From JBMDXB01 sp048594975 (GTDB taxonomy: Bacteria > Acidobacteriota > Vicinamibacteria > Vicinamibacterales > 2-12-FULL-66-21): a stretch of DNA of 55,927 bases. The position numbers were made by a program, and so were the translations under genes. Location of the stretch: assembly GCA_048594975.1 (NCBI GenBank), contig JBMDXQ010000032.1, positions 1-55,927 of the forward strand. Direction: 5' to 3'. This document shows, piece by piece, positions 1 to 8,600 of this stretch (its first letter is position 1; the number at the start of each line of letters is the position of its first letter). The notes below the pieces were generated by a model that was not told where the DNA came from, ran no database searches, and saw nothing but the letters and a program-made list of their open reading frames with translations.

Positions 1-240
1 CGAGCGCGCGGAGCGGAGTGGGGAACGGGCCCCCACGGAGCGAAGCGCGCCAGTCGGGGTGCAGGGGCCCCCGACTCCTGCAGCCGAGCGCGCGGAGCGG
101 AGTGGGCAACGGGCCCCACGGAGCGAAGCGCGCCAGTCGGGGTGCAGGGCCCCCGACTCCTGCAGCCGAGCGCGCGGAGCGGAGTGGGCAACGGGCCCCA
201 CGGAGCGAAGCGCGCCAGTCGGGGTGCAGGGGCCCCCGAC
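1..240. repeat. 82-84 bp tandem repeat, about 2.9 copies
   Basis: Copies begin at 1, 85 and 167, and the last is cut short at 240. The copies differ by only a few bases, mostly in the G/C runs, so the period is 84 then 82 bp. Each unit contains GAGCGCGCGGAGCGGAG, GGAGCGAAGCGCGCCAGTC and GGGCCCCCGAC. The array runs off the window edge, so the true copy number is unknown. Reading frames through it are repetitive and look like by-products. It ends 10 bp from the 3' end of the tRNA gene. Confidence 0.9.
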
Positions 241-250
241 GATAAAACAA

Positions 251-325
251 TGGAGCGGGAAACGGGATTCGAACCCGCGACTTCGACCTTGGCAAGGTCG
301 CACTCTACCACTGAGTTATTCCCGC
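251..325 (-). tRNA. tRNA-Gly (anticodon GCC)
   Basis: The minus strand folds into a standard cloverleaf. It has a 7-bp acceptor stem GCGGGAA/TTCCCGC, a D-loop with GTGGTAGAG, an anticodon stem CGACC/GGTCG around loop TTGCCAA, and a T-arm with GGGTTCGAATCCC. Anticodon GCC (plus-strand 291-293) reads GGC codons. The discriminator base is U, as usual for tRNA-Gly, and the 3' CCA is encoded. Confidence 0.97.
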
Positions 326-619
326 TCGCTCAGAACACGTAAGGGTACCATAGCTGCCCGGCCCGTTCAAGGCAACGGACACTGTAACACGCTGGAAAAC
401 CGGCGCTTACTCCTGCCCCGGTGCCTTGGTCGCCGGCTCTCGCTCCGAGTCGCCGAAGGCGATTCTGAACGCCGCTCCGCGGTTCGGTCCGGCAGCCGCG
501 CTCGCACCAATCCGTACGTCCAAGTCGCGGCAAACGCGCTCAGGGCGACGACGATGAACACGCTGCTGTCGGTCCCGCGAGGCATCACGCCCACGGCTGC
601 GTCAGCCACTCCATCCTTG
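326..619. other. Intergenic region, no gene seen
   Basis: The stretch lies between the tRNA gene and the 3' end of the zinc dehydrogenase. Apart from the candidate tRNA promoter I see no conserved peptide, hairpin terminator or repeat. Open frames here lack starts with signals and look like high-GC noise. Confidence 0.6.
342..370 (-). promoter_or_regulatory. Candidate sigma70 promoter of tRNA-Gly
   Basis: Reading the minus strand, TTGAAC (365-370) is followed after 17 nt by TACCCT (342-347). This would start RNA about 10 nt before the mature tRNA 5' end. The -35 is good and the -10 is weak (3/6), so the assignment rests on spacing. Confidence 0.35.
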
Positions 620-1627
620 TCACATCCTCGCTCGCTGCGCCGCCGGCGTTCGACCCTCGCGGGGGCCGCCGACGTCGATCTTGAACAGCACTTTCAAGCC
701 GCGCTGTGCCTCGGCGAAGGCCTGCGCGTGTTCGTCGAGCGTGAACGTGCGGCCGATGAGCGGGTCCACGCGCACCGCCCCGGACGCGAGCAGCGCGATC
801 GCCGGCGCGAACGGCCCGCACCGCGACCCGACGGCCGTTACCTCGTTGACCACCATCGGCCAGGTCGAGACGGGCACGGCGCCGTGCACCGTCGACTTCA
901 GCACGACGACGCCCCGTGGACGCACGAGCTCGACGGCCTCGGCGAGCGCCTCCCCGCGTCCTGTCGCCTCGATGACGACGTCGAAGGACCGCGCATCGCG
1001 CTCGAGCGCGGCCGGCCGCGCCTCGAGCCCGAGGTGCCGCGCCATGTCCATCTTCTCCTCGTGGCGGCCGAGCAGGGTGACGTGCGGCGTTCGCGTCTTC
1101 ATGACCTGGCCCGCGAGCAGGCCGAGGCGGCCGTCGCCGAGCACCGCGATGCGCGAGTGTTCATCGAGCATCAACTGCTCCAGGATGCGGCAGGCGGCCG
1201 CGGTAGGTTCGACGAACACCGCGGTCGTGTCGTCCAGTGCATCCGGTAGCGCGTGCAGGTTCGCGGCGGGCAGTGCCAGATACTCGGCAAACGCTCCGCC
1301 ACGGTTGCGTATCCCGACCACGGTACGCGCGGGGCAGTGTTCTTTTTCGCCGCGAAGGCACCACACGCAGGCGCCGCAGCCGACGTTGATCTCGCCGACG
1401 ACTCGGCGCCCGAGCCAGTGGGCGTTGCCGGCGTCAGCCGATTCGACGACGCCGGAGAACTCGTGGCCGGGGATACCGCGAAAGTCCGCGTACCCGCCGA
1501 GGATCTGCAGATCGGTCCCGCAGATCCCGGCGAGCCGTACGCGTACGAGGCATTCGCCGGGCAGCGATGGCACTTCCGCATCGCCGCATTGCACGGCCCG
1601 CGGTCCCTCCACGATCAATGCTCGCAC
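620..1627 (-). CDS. Zinc-dependent alcohol dehydrogenase (MDR family)
   Basis: This 335-aa medium-chain dehydrogenase should oxidise an alcohol or polyol with NAD(P). Catalytic zinc ligands are visible as Cys36 (ICGTD) and His55-Glu56 (GHEF). The structural zinc site is Cys84, 87, 90 and 98. The Rossmann glycine motif is a variant (GDGRLGLLAG). The length is normal for the sorbitol/threonine-dehydrogenase branch, but I cannot name the substrate. The start is GTG, chosen because a TATGCT box ends 8 nt upstream with no ribosome binding site. The gene stands alone. The last 20 or so residues are Arg/Gly-rich and could be non-domain tail. Confidence 0.88.
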   Translation of the reverse strand: MRALIVEGPRAVQCGDAEVPSLPGECLVRVRLAGICGTDLQILGGYADFRGIPGHEFSGVVESADAGNAHWLGRRVVGEINVGCGACVWCLRGEKEHCPARTVVGIRNRGGAFAEYLALPAANLHALPDALDDTTAVFVEPTAAACRILEQLMLDEHSRIAVLGDGRLGLLAGQVMKTRTPHVTLLGRHEEKMDMARHLGLEARPAALERDARSFDVVIEATGRGEALAEAVELVRPRGVVVLKSTVHGAVPVSTWPMVVNEVTAVGSRCGPFAPAIALLASGAVRVDPLIGRTFTLDEHAQAFAEAQRGLKVLFKIDVGGPREGRTPAAQRARM

Positions 1628-1635
1628 GGCCCGCG

Positions 1636-1641
1636 AGCATA
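1636..1641 (-). promoter_or_regulatory. -10-like box TATGCT, leaderless head of the zinc dehydrogenase
   Basis: TATGCT on the minus strand ends 8 nt before the GTG at 1627, and no Shine-Dalgarno lies between. A start site 6-8 nt below such a box would fall at the start codon. Confidence 0.5.
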
Positions 1642-1814
1642 CCCGAAAGATCTGGAGGCGACCACAGCCACTCTCGCGGCCACGGTTGTGGGGCTTGCAT
1701 TTGCCCGTCGACGGATGGCGAACACGAGGCGATGAGCGGAAGAGACCATATTCGCGCGCGCCGACCGCTTCCGCAGTCCGTGCTCGACGGCCTCGAGCTC
1801 ACGCCGCTCGAAAT

Positions 1815-3959
1815 CTACGGCTGGTAGGTCTTGCTGTAGACGCCCGAGTCCCTCCCGAGCAGCCACTTGTCGAACCAGCCGACGATGTGCTGAAGGCGTT
1901 CGACGCGATGCCAGGGCTTGCCGGATCGCGACAGCTCGTGGTTCTCTCCCGGGAAGCGGACCATCACTGCGGGCCGCTTCAGGTACTTGAGCGCGCGAAA
2001 GAGCGGCTCGCCGCCGGCTGACGACGGCGTGCGCCAGTCCTCGTCGCCGAGGACGAACATCATCGGCGTCTGGATCCTGGACGCATATGTGATCGGTGAT
2101 CGCTGCGCGAACTCCGCGCGATCCTCGAATGGCGCCTTTCGGAACCAGGTGGGCGTGAACAGCGTGAAATCGGCCGTGTACCAGAAGGTGCTCCAGTCGG
2201 AGATGTCCCGCTGGCTCACCGCTGCCTTGAACCGCGTCGTCTGCGTCACCACCCAGTTCGTGAGCAGGCCGCCGCCGCTGCCGCCGGTCACCCCCATCCG
2301 GCTCTCGTCGATGTAGCCGCGCTTCACGACCGCGTCCACGCCCGCCATCAGGTCCTTGTAGTCGTCGCCGGGATAGCGGAACTGGATGATGTTGCCGAAC
2401 TCCTGACCGTAGTTCGAGCTGCCGCGCGGGTTCGTGTACAGGACCACGTAGCCCCGGGCAGCCATCCAGTGGAACTCGTGGGTGAAGGTGTTGCCGGAGG
2501 CGGCGTGCGGGCCGCCGTGGATCTGCAGGACGAGCGGGTACTTCTTCGAGACGTCGAACGACGGCGGCTTCAGGATCCAGCCCTGGATCTTGCGGCCGTC
2601 GAAGCTCGGATACCAGATCTCCTCGGGCTCGGTGAGGGAAAGGCGTGAAAAGAGCTCGTCGTTGAAGGTCGTCAGCTTCCGGGGGATGCCGCCGGTCTCG
2701 CCATCGAGCCGGTAGAGGTCGCCAACCGCGGTAGCCGTGGAGATCACGCAGGCGTATTTCTCGGCCCGGGCATCGGCGGTAAACGACATCACCTCGCGGT
2801 TGTAAGCCGCATGGCCGCCGCGTAGCGCGCCGGTTTGCGCGTCGAACCCCCGCAGATCGGCATTCCCGTTCACGCCGGCCTTCACGATCACCGTGCGGCC
2901 GTCGCCGCTCCAGACCGGGCCGGCCGGGTGCTGGCCGCGCGGTGCGCGCTGATCGCCGGCGAGGCCGCCGTCCACGTCGAAATCGAAGGACTCGGTCAGG
3001 TTGCGCGGCGAACCTCCGGGAACGTCGACGACGAACAGATCCGGCTGGCTGTAGGAGCGTTCCGGCGTGCCATGCGGTGAACCGACGAAGGCAAGTCGCT
3101 TCCCGTCCGGGGAGAGCGAGTAGCCGCCGATCGTTCCGTCGATGCTGGCGGCCAGCTCCGGCTCGCCGCCGTCGCGCGGCACCGAGTAGAGATCGTTGTC
3201 GCGAGGGTAATAGTAGGCCTGCGGCCGACGGTTCGAGGTGAAGTAGATGCGCGCGCCATCACGGCTCCACTGGTGGTTGCCCGCGGAGAACTCGCCCGAC
3301 GTGACGCGCTTCGGGGTTGCCGGTTCGGCGGTGCCCGGGGGCACCGCGATCGTCCAGATGTGCGATGGCCGGTCTGGCTCGGTGTAGCCCCACCCTGCGA
3401 CCGCGTTGGCGCGGTAGATCGCAGAGGTGATCACCTTGACGTCGGACTTGCGCGGCGGTTCCTTCTTTGGATCCTCCCGGTCGAGCTCGCCGGGAAACGT
3501 CTGGGACGAGAACGCGATCGTGCCGCCGTCCGGCGACCACACAGGATTGCCGGCGCCGCGCGCCAGGCTGGTGAGCGGGCGCGCCTCGCCGGCGACCATC
3601 GACAGCACGTAGATCTGGGGCGGCTGCGGCTTTCCCTCGCGCTCCGTCGAGCGGACGAACGCCAGGTGCCGTGCGTCCGGCGACCACCTCGGCGAACCGT
3701 CCCGCGTGCCGGCCGTCAACTGGCGAGGCGGCTCGCTGCCGCCGGACCTGGCCAGCCAGATGCTCGTGTTGTACTGATCCTCCTTCTCGTCGACGGTGAC
3801 GCGGACGAACGCGATCAGCGATCCGTCCGGGGCGATCTGCGGATCGGCAACCCAGACGAACTCGAACAGATCCTTCTCGGTGATCGGCCGCCGATCGGCC
3901 GCGGACGGGGCCGCGAGCGTCGAGCCCGCGATGGCGAGACCGACGGCAATTCTCTTCAT
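1815..3959 (-). CDS. S9 family serine peptidase, secreted (prolyl oligopeptidase fold)
   Basis: The 714-aa protein should cleave short peptides, probably as a dipeptidyl or acylaminoacyl peptidase in the periplasm. A signal peptide occupies residues 1-22. A WD/TolB-like beta-propeller follows (repeated SPDG, WSPDG and WSRDG turns), and then an alpha/beta-hydrolase domain from about residue 450. The triad is Ser561 in GGSGGG, Asp639 or Asp641 in GDEDWR, and His674 in GENHE. The Met-Lys-Arg start was chosen because the hydrophobic leader begins there; the frame stays open upstream but has no leader. It is the second gene of a two-gene unit, 29 nt after the beta-propeller gene. Confidence 0.93.
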   Translation of the reverse strand: MKRIAVGLAIAGSTLAAPSAADRRPITEKDLFEFVWVADPQIAPDGSLIAFVRVTVDEKEDQYNTSIWLARSGGSEPPRQLTAGTRDGSPRWSPDARHLAFVRSTEREGKPQPPQIYVLSMVAGEARPLTSLARGAGNPVWSPDGGTIAFSSQTFPGELDREDPKKEPPRKSDVKVITSAIYRANAVAGWGYTEPDRPSHIWTIAVPPGTAEPATPKRVTSGEFSAGNHQWSRDGARIYFTSNRRPQAYYYPRDNDLYSVPRDGGEPELAASIDGTIGGYSLSPDGKRLAFVGSPHGTPERSYSQPDLFVVDVPGGSPRNLTESFDFDVDGGLAGDQRAPRGQHPAGPVWSGDGRTVIVKAGVNGNADLRGFDAQTGALRGGHAAYNREVMSFTADARAEKYACVISTATAVGDLYRLDGETGGIPRKLTTFNDELFSRLSLTEPEEIWYPSFDGRKIQGWILKPPSFDVSKKYPLVLQIHGGPHAASGNTFTHEFHWMAARGYVVLYTNPRGSSNYGQEFGNIIQFRYPGDDYKDLMAGVDAVVKRGYIDESRMGVTGGSGGGLLTNWVVTQTTRFKAAVSQRDISDWSTFWYTADFTLFTPTWFRKAPFEDRAEFAQRSPITYASRIQTPMMFVLGDEDWRTPSSAGGEPLFRALKYLKRPAVMVRFPGENHELSRSGKPWHRVERLQHIVGWFDKWLLGRDSGVYSKTYQP

Positions 3960-3988
3960 AGGGGTCACCGGCTGCGACGTGGTTCTTG

Positions 3989-5227
3989 TTACCGGGATGG
4001 GAGCTTCGCGACCGCGGTCCTGACCTGCGACCCGCGCTCTCGCGCCGTCCACGCGAAGACCAGCCGGCTCCCCTGCCGCGCGAGACGCGGGTAACCGCTG
4101 CCGCGACCGCTCTCGACCTCGGCGACGGTGATCGCCGGCGACTTCGCCCCGGACGGATCGACCCGCCGGATGCGGAAGGTGGCCCGCGGGCCCGCGACCT
4201 CGATCCACGACGCGACAGCGGCGCCATCGTCCAGCAAGGCAACGTCCACCCGACCGATGGTGTCGCCGTCGGCGAGCGGTATCGGCGCGGCGAAGCTGCG
4301 GCCCGCATCCGTCGAGAAGGCGGCCTGCGCGTGGCCCTTCTCGTTCTTCATGGTGTACCAGGCGATGACGACGTTCCGGCCGCGGGCGCCGAGTGCCGGG
4401 CCGTTCACCGGGCACGCAGGGATCCGCCACCCGTCCGCGTGGACCGGGACCGGTTCCGTCCAGGTGCCGTTCTCGAGGCGCGTGACGTGGATGTCACGCA
4501 CCTCGTCGGCGCTGCGATCGCGATACGCGGCGATGACGCCGCCGGCGGTTACGGCCGCGGCCGTGGGACAGCACTCGCAGACGCGCGCGTCGACTGCCGT
4601 TTCGGAGGCCTGGTTTCCCGGTCGGTCGAACGACGTGAAACGGAGGGACATGTCGCCGCCGTGCCCGCCGTGTCCACCGGCCATCGCGCGGCCGTCGAGC
4701 CAGACGAGCCCGAGACCGCCCGCCGGCATCGGGAAGAGCGACGCGAACCCATGCTCCGTCTGCGTGCCGTCGTGGTGGGGCGTGAACGACGGCGTCCACG
4801 TCTTTCCGTCGTCGGTGGACAGCGACAGGCGCACGTCGTACGCGTAGGTACTGCTCCCGCTCTTCTGCGGCCAGTGGGCGGCCAGGGCGCCGCCTTCGAT
4901 CTGTACGACCGACGGCACGTCGGCCCAGTTGACGAACCAGTCGCTGCCGCTCGCCACCGTGCGCGCGTCAGCCCAATGCATGCCGTTTTCCCCGGTCCCC
5001 TCGAGCAACCGCGCGAACCTCAGCGTGGCGGTCGCGCCGGAACGCTCGATCCAGCTCAGGATGACGCCCCGCTCGGACGCGCTCAGTTGCGGCTGCCCGG
5101 ATTCAGCCGATGCCGGGGATGGAATCGCTGCGATGGTCAGCGGCCAGTCAGCCGGCAATGCCGGGCGCGTGACGGCGGCCGCGACCAGGAGGGATACGAC
5201 GGCAGGCGCCGGGAAGGGGAGCTTCAT
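3989..5227 (-). CDS. Secreted sialidase-like beta-propeller protein with CxCC and CPVNGP motifs
   Basis: This 412-aa protein has a signal peptide (residues 1-26). It has BNR/Asp-box style repeats (STDDGKTW near 137, STDAGRSF further on), so it folds as a sialidase-type propeller. It carries a His-rich loop (GGHGGHGGD, His186 and His189), then Cys217-x-Cys219-Cys220, and Cys272 in ACPVNGP. From memory, the Cys motifs and the CPVNGP block recur in many bacterial proteins loosely labelled exo-alpha-sialidase. I do not see the arginine triad of true sialidases and would not claim that activity. It heads the unit with the S9 peptidase; TATCAT ends 7 nt before ATG. Confidence 0.75.
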   Translation of the reverse strand: MKLPFPAPAVVSLLVAAAVTRPALPADWPLTIAAIPSPASAESGQPQLSASERGVILSWIERSGATATLRFARLLEGTGENGMHWADARTVASGSDWFVNWADVPSVVQIEGGALAAHWPQKSGSSTYAYDVRLSLSTDDGKTWTPSFTPHHDGTQTEHGFASLFPMPAGGLGLVWLDGRAMAGGHGGHGGDMSLRFTSFDRPGNQASETAVDARVCECCPTAAAVTAGGVIAAYRDRSADEVRDIHVTRLENGTWTEPVPVHADGWRIPACPVNGPALGARGRNVVIAWYTMKNEKGHAQAAFSTDAGRSFAAPIPLADGDTIGRVDVALLDDGAAVASWIEVAGPRATFRIRRVDPSGAKSPAITVAEVESGRGSGYPRLARQGSRLVFAWTARERGSQVRTAVAKLPSR

Positions 5228-5234
5228 CAGCCGA

Positions 5235-5240
5235 ATGATA
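5235..5240 (-). promoter_or_regulatory. -10-like box TATCAT, leaderless head of the propeller-peptidase unit
   Basis: TATCAT ends 7 nt before the ATG at 5227, and no Shine-Dalgarno is present. Confidence 0.5.
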
Positions 5241-5428
5241 GCGGCAATCAGCCGGGTTGCACCCCGGCAGGCCGGCCTGGCAGGACTGAGGACCCGGCGT
5301 GGATGGCAGCGACGTCGCCAGGCACCGGCGAGGAGCGGCGGCCAGGGAGGCTCCCCGCCTGCGGATCAGCTCCTAAGCAGATCGCACACTGGCGCGCCTC
5401 TTGCGACCGCGCCGTCGCTGAGGTGCGT

Positions 5429-5590
5429 ATGACGAACGTGGCGCGGCTCCTGCTCGTGCTCCTGCTGGCGGTCGCAACGGCCGGTTGCGAGCTGGCAGGC
5501 GACATCTTCGAGGCCGGCATCTGGGCGGGCGTGATCATGGTCGTGCTCGCGATCGCGCTGGTGCTCTGGCTCGTGCGGAAGGTGACGTAG
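5429..5590 (+). CDS. Small membrane lipoprotein, 53 aa
   Basis: A 53-aa peptide with a hydrophobic leader, lipobox-like ATAGC at Cys20, a GDIFEAG segment, one transmembrane helix (about 33-49) and a short basic tail. Very small lipoproteins with a GDIF-x-AG segment occur in several phyla as far as I recall; no function is known to me. It is divergent from the beta-propeller gene and convergent with the TonB receptor. A weak GAGG lies about 8 nt upstream. Confidence 0.65.
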   Translation: MTNVARLLLVLLLAVATAGCELAGDIFEAGIWAGVIMVVLAIALVLWLVRKVT

Positions 5591-5648
5591 CGGGAGGAAG
5601 CGGGACCGGAGGCGGGTCTGCCTCCGGCCCGTGACATGCCTGACAGTA

Positions 5649-8600
5649 CTACCAGTTGAAACGGATCATCAGCTGGCCCAGCCGCCCGCCCGGATCGAAG
5701 GTGTTGCTCGGATCCTGGTAGGCGCTGGTCACCTGGCTGAACGTCCCGGCCGCGAAGTAGTCGGCGCTGGTCGTGGTCAGTGAGGGCTCGAACGGATCGA
5801 AGTTGACCGTGTCGAACACGTTCAGCAGGTCGAACCCGAATTCGATGTTCGCGGTGCCCTTCAGCGGGAACCTCTTCCTCACGCCGATGTCGAAGCGCGA
5901 GAACCACGGCGCGCGGACCAGCAGGGACCGCGGCGCGCAGTCACCGTCGTGAATCTGGATGCAGTCGGCGGTGTTCGGCGGCGCAATGTAGCGCCCCTCG
6001 GGCACGCCCAGGGCGGAATAACCGGTGCTCGAGCCCGGGCTGAAGCTCCACGCGCGGCGCGTGTTCAGGATCACGTCGTCGGGAAGCGTGTACACCGTGC
6101 GCAGGCCGCTGGCCGGATCGATCCTGATGTCGTGCTTGTACATCTTCTGCAGGTCCTTCGGTGTCATGCCGACCAGCCGCACGTTGCCGAAGTCGATGAC
6201 GCGGGCCTGCACTCTCCCGACCCCGTTGAAGCTCCACCCGCCGACGATGCCCTCGAGGATCGGATGCAGGTCGGAGCCGAAGCGCTGCCCCCGGCCGACG
6301 GGGATCGTCCAGTCCCACTGCGTCTTGATGGCGTGCCGCACGTTTTCCGTGGGGGTCATGACCCGCCCGAAGCTGAAGCCGTCGAACGACGATCCACCTT
6401 CAACCGCGTACTGGTAGTTGACGTTCGCGGACAGACCGCGTGACAGGCGGCGGCGAAGTTCCACCTGCAGCGAATGGTAATCGCTGAAGGCGCCGCTGTC
6501 GGTCACGTTCCCGTCGTCGACATCCGGGTTGGGGATGAAGAAGTTCGCGGGCAGACCGGCGGCGAGGGCACGGCCGCGGCGTGTGCCGTTGCCGTCGAGG
6601 TCGTTGGCCGCGTTGATCGGCGAGGGGCTGGGGGCGACCAGGCGCGAGGCCAGGGTCGTGTTCGTCCAGGTCTGAGTCCCTCCCGTGTAGGCTGCCGGGT
6701 TGGCGGCGTCCCGGCTGCCGTTCAGGTAGGCGAGGTAGATGGGCAACGGGTGCGTACCGGTGCCCGTTCCGAAGTACGCGAAGGAGCCGGTACGAGAACC
6801 GCCCGCAGCGTTGTTCGCCTGCAGGTTGGCCATCGCCCGCCTGAACTCGTCGAGGAATCCGTTGTTGACCAGGTTCTCGCCGCGCATCAGGTTGTAGTTC
6901 AGCTCCGACCATTGATCGACGCCGCGAGTGCCGACGTAGCGGATCTCCACCGCGGTGTCGCGGGACAGCGCCCGCTGGAACCCGATCTGCCAGGAGTGCG
7001 CCGAGCCGATCCTGATATCGGGCGCGAACGCCGCCAGGTCGTTGTCGCGATCCGGCAGCACGGGTATCGGGAACTCGGGATCCTCGTTGAACGACCCGGT
7101 GCGAATCTGGCTTGAATTGGACAGCAGTACCGGCCAGGGCGTGAGCGGATCGGCGCTGGTCGCGGTGCGGGAGATGTTCTGGGTGCTGCCCGGGTTCGTC
7201 CCGTACAGGTTCGTGAACTGGTTCATGCCCTGCCGCTCGTAGGCCCGGGAGTAGCCGGCTCGGAACGTCGCCATCTCCGGGTCACCGAACAGCGCGCGCA
7301 GGAATCCGCTCTGCACCCTCGGCTGCCAGCTGACGCTGACCGAGGGCCCGACGTTGTTCCAGTCCGTGTCATAGCCGAGCGTGCCCTTGGTCAGCTGAAC
7401 GAACTCCGGCACGGGGCCGCGCACCCCCGGCTGCAGGAACTGACAGCGGCTGTAGCGGCCGCCGTCGCCAAGCCCGGAGACGCCGCAGACGCTTTCCATG
7501 GTGGCGGCCGACATGATGTCGTTGGCGGCAGAGAACGGCGTCTGGACGTCGTAGCGCAGGCCCAGGCTCAACGTCAGGTTCGGCCTGACCCGCCAGGTGT
7601 CCTGCAAGTACCCCGAGTACACCTCGATCTGACCCTCGCGCGTGCGCGGTCCGAGGTTCACGTACTTGTTGGTGGACGGGTCGAGCGCGATCTGGGTCGT
7701 GATCGACTGCACGCGGCCGGTCAGGAGCGCGTACAGGTTTCGCGCCGCGGTGAGCTGGCCAGCCGAGGCACCGGGGAAGCGTCCGGTCGTGAACAGCGGG
7801 GCCGCCGGGTCGAGCTCGGTGTTGAACCCCATCGTGATCGTCGGCACGTACTGCTGCGCGTTGTCGAAGACGTGCGAGATGAGCACTCCGCCGCCGAAGG
7901 TCAGGCTGTGCGCGCCGCGCAGCCAGTTGACGCTCTCGTCGATGCTGTAGGTCGGAACCGTGCGCCAGCTGGTGTTGTTGACCGTCCACCAGTTGGTGAT
8001 CGTGCCGGTGGTGCCGGGGTCGAAGTCGATCGAGTAGCCGCCCTGGTCGGCGAAGGTCTGCGGCCCGTTGCTCCCCAGGTCGCCGAAGTACGAGGCACCG
8101 CCTTTGGCGGTGATGCCGCCGCGCAGCTCGTTCACCAGGTTTGGCGTCAGCGTGGATCGCAGGCTGATCGAGGTCAGCGGCCGCTTCGAGTGGAAGAAGC
8201 GATAGTTCGGGGCGCCTGGAAAACGCGCGTCGGCGGAGTTGAGGTAGTCGGGGTCGCGCTCGGCCCAGATCACCTGGTACGACCCGCTCAGCCGGTGCCG
8301 ATCGGTCAGGTTGTAGTCGATCCGGATGGTCGGCTGGTGCTCGAAGAGCTTCCCCGGGCTCTGCCACACGTAGCTGTCCTGAAGAGGATTGGTAGTGGCG
8401 CTGAGCGTCCCTTCGCGCTGCGTGGTGCTGCGGATGCTGCTCAACAGCGAGGTGATCAACGGGTCCTTCGCGGAGATCTGTCCGTTCGCCGCGGCGAGAT
8501 TCAGGACGTTCACCTCGTGGACCTGTCCGCCGGCATCGTAGCGGAACCAGCCGTCGAGCGCGCGCGGGTTCAGCACCGAGCGCGTGCGCGTGAAGCTGTT

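Noticed and set aside
59..245. Proteins predicted through the tandem repeat array
   Set aside because: The frames are repetitive translations of the 84-bp unit, open in several frames and on both sides. They have no independent support.
1732..1827. Plus-strand 31-aa frame starting MSGRDHIRARR between the zinc dehydrogenase and the S9 gene
   Set aside because: The frame ends inside the opposite-strand S9 gene end, has no good ribosome binding site and no recognisable fold. It may be chance.
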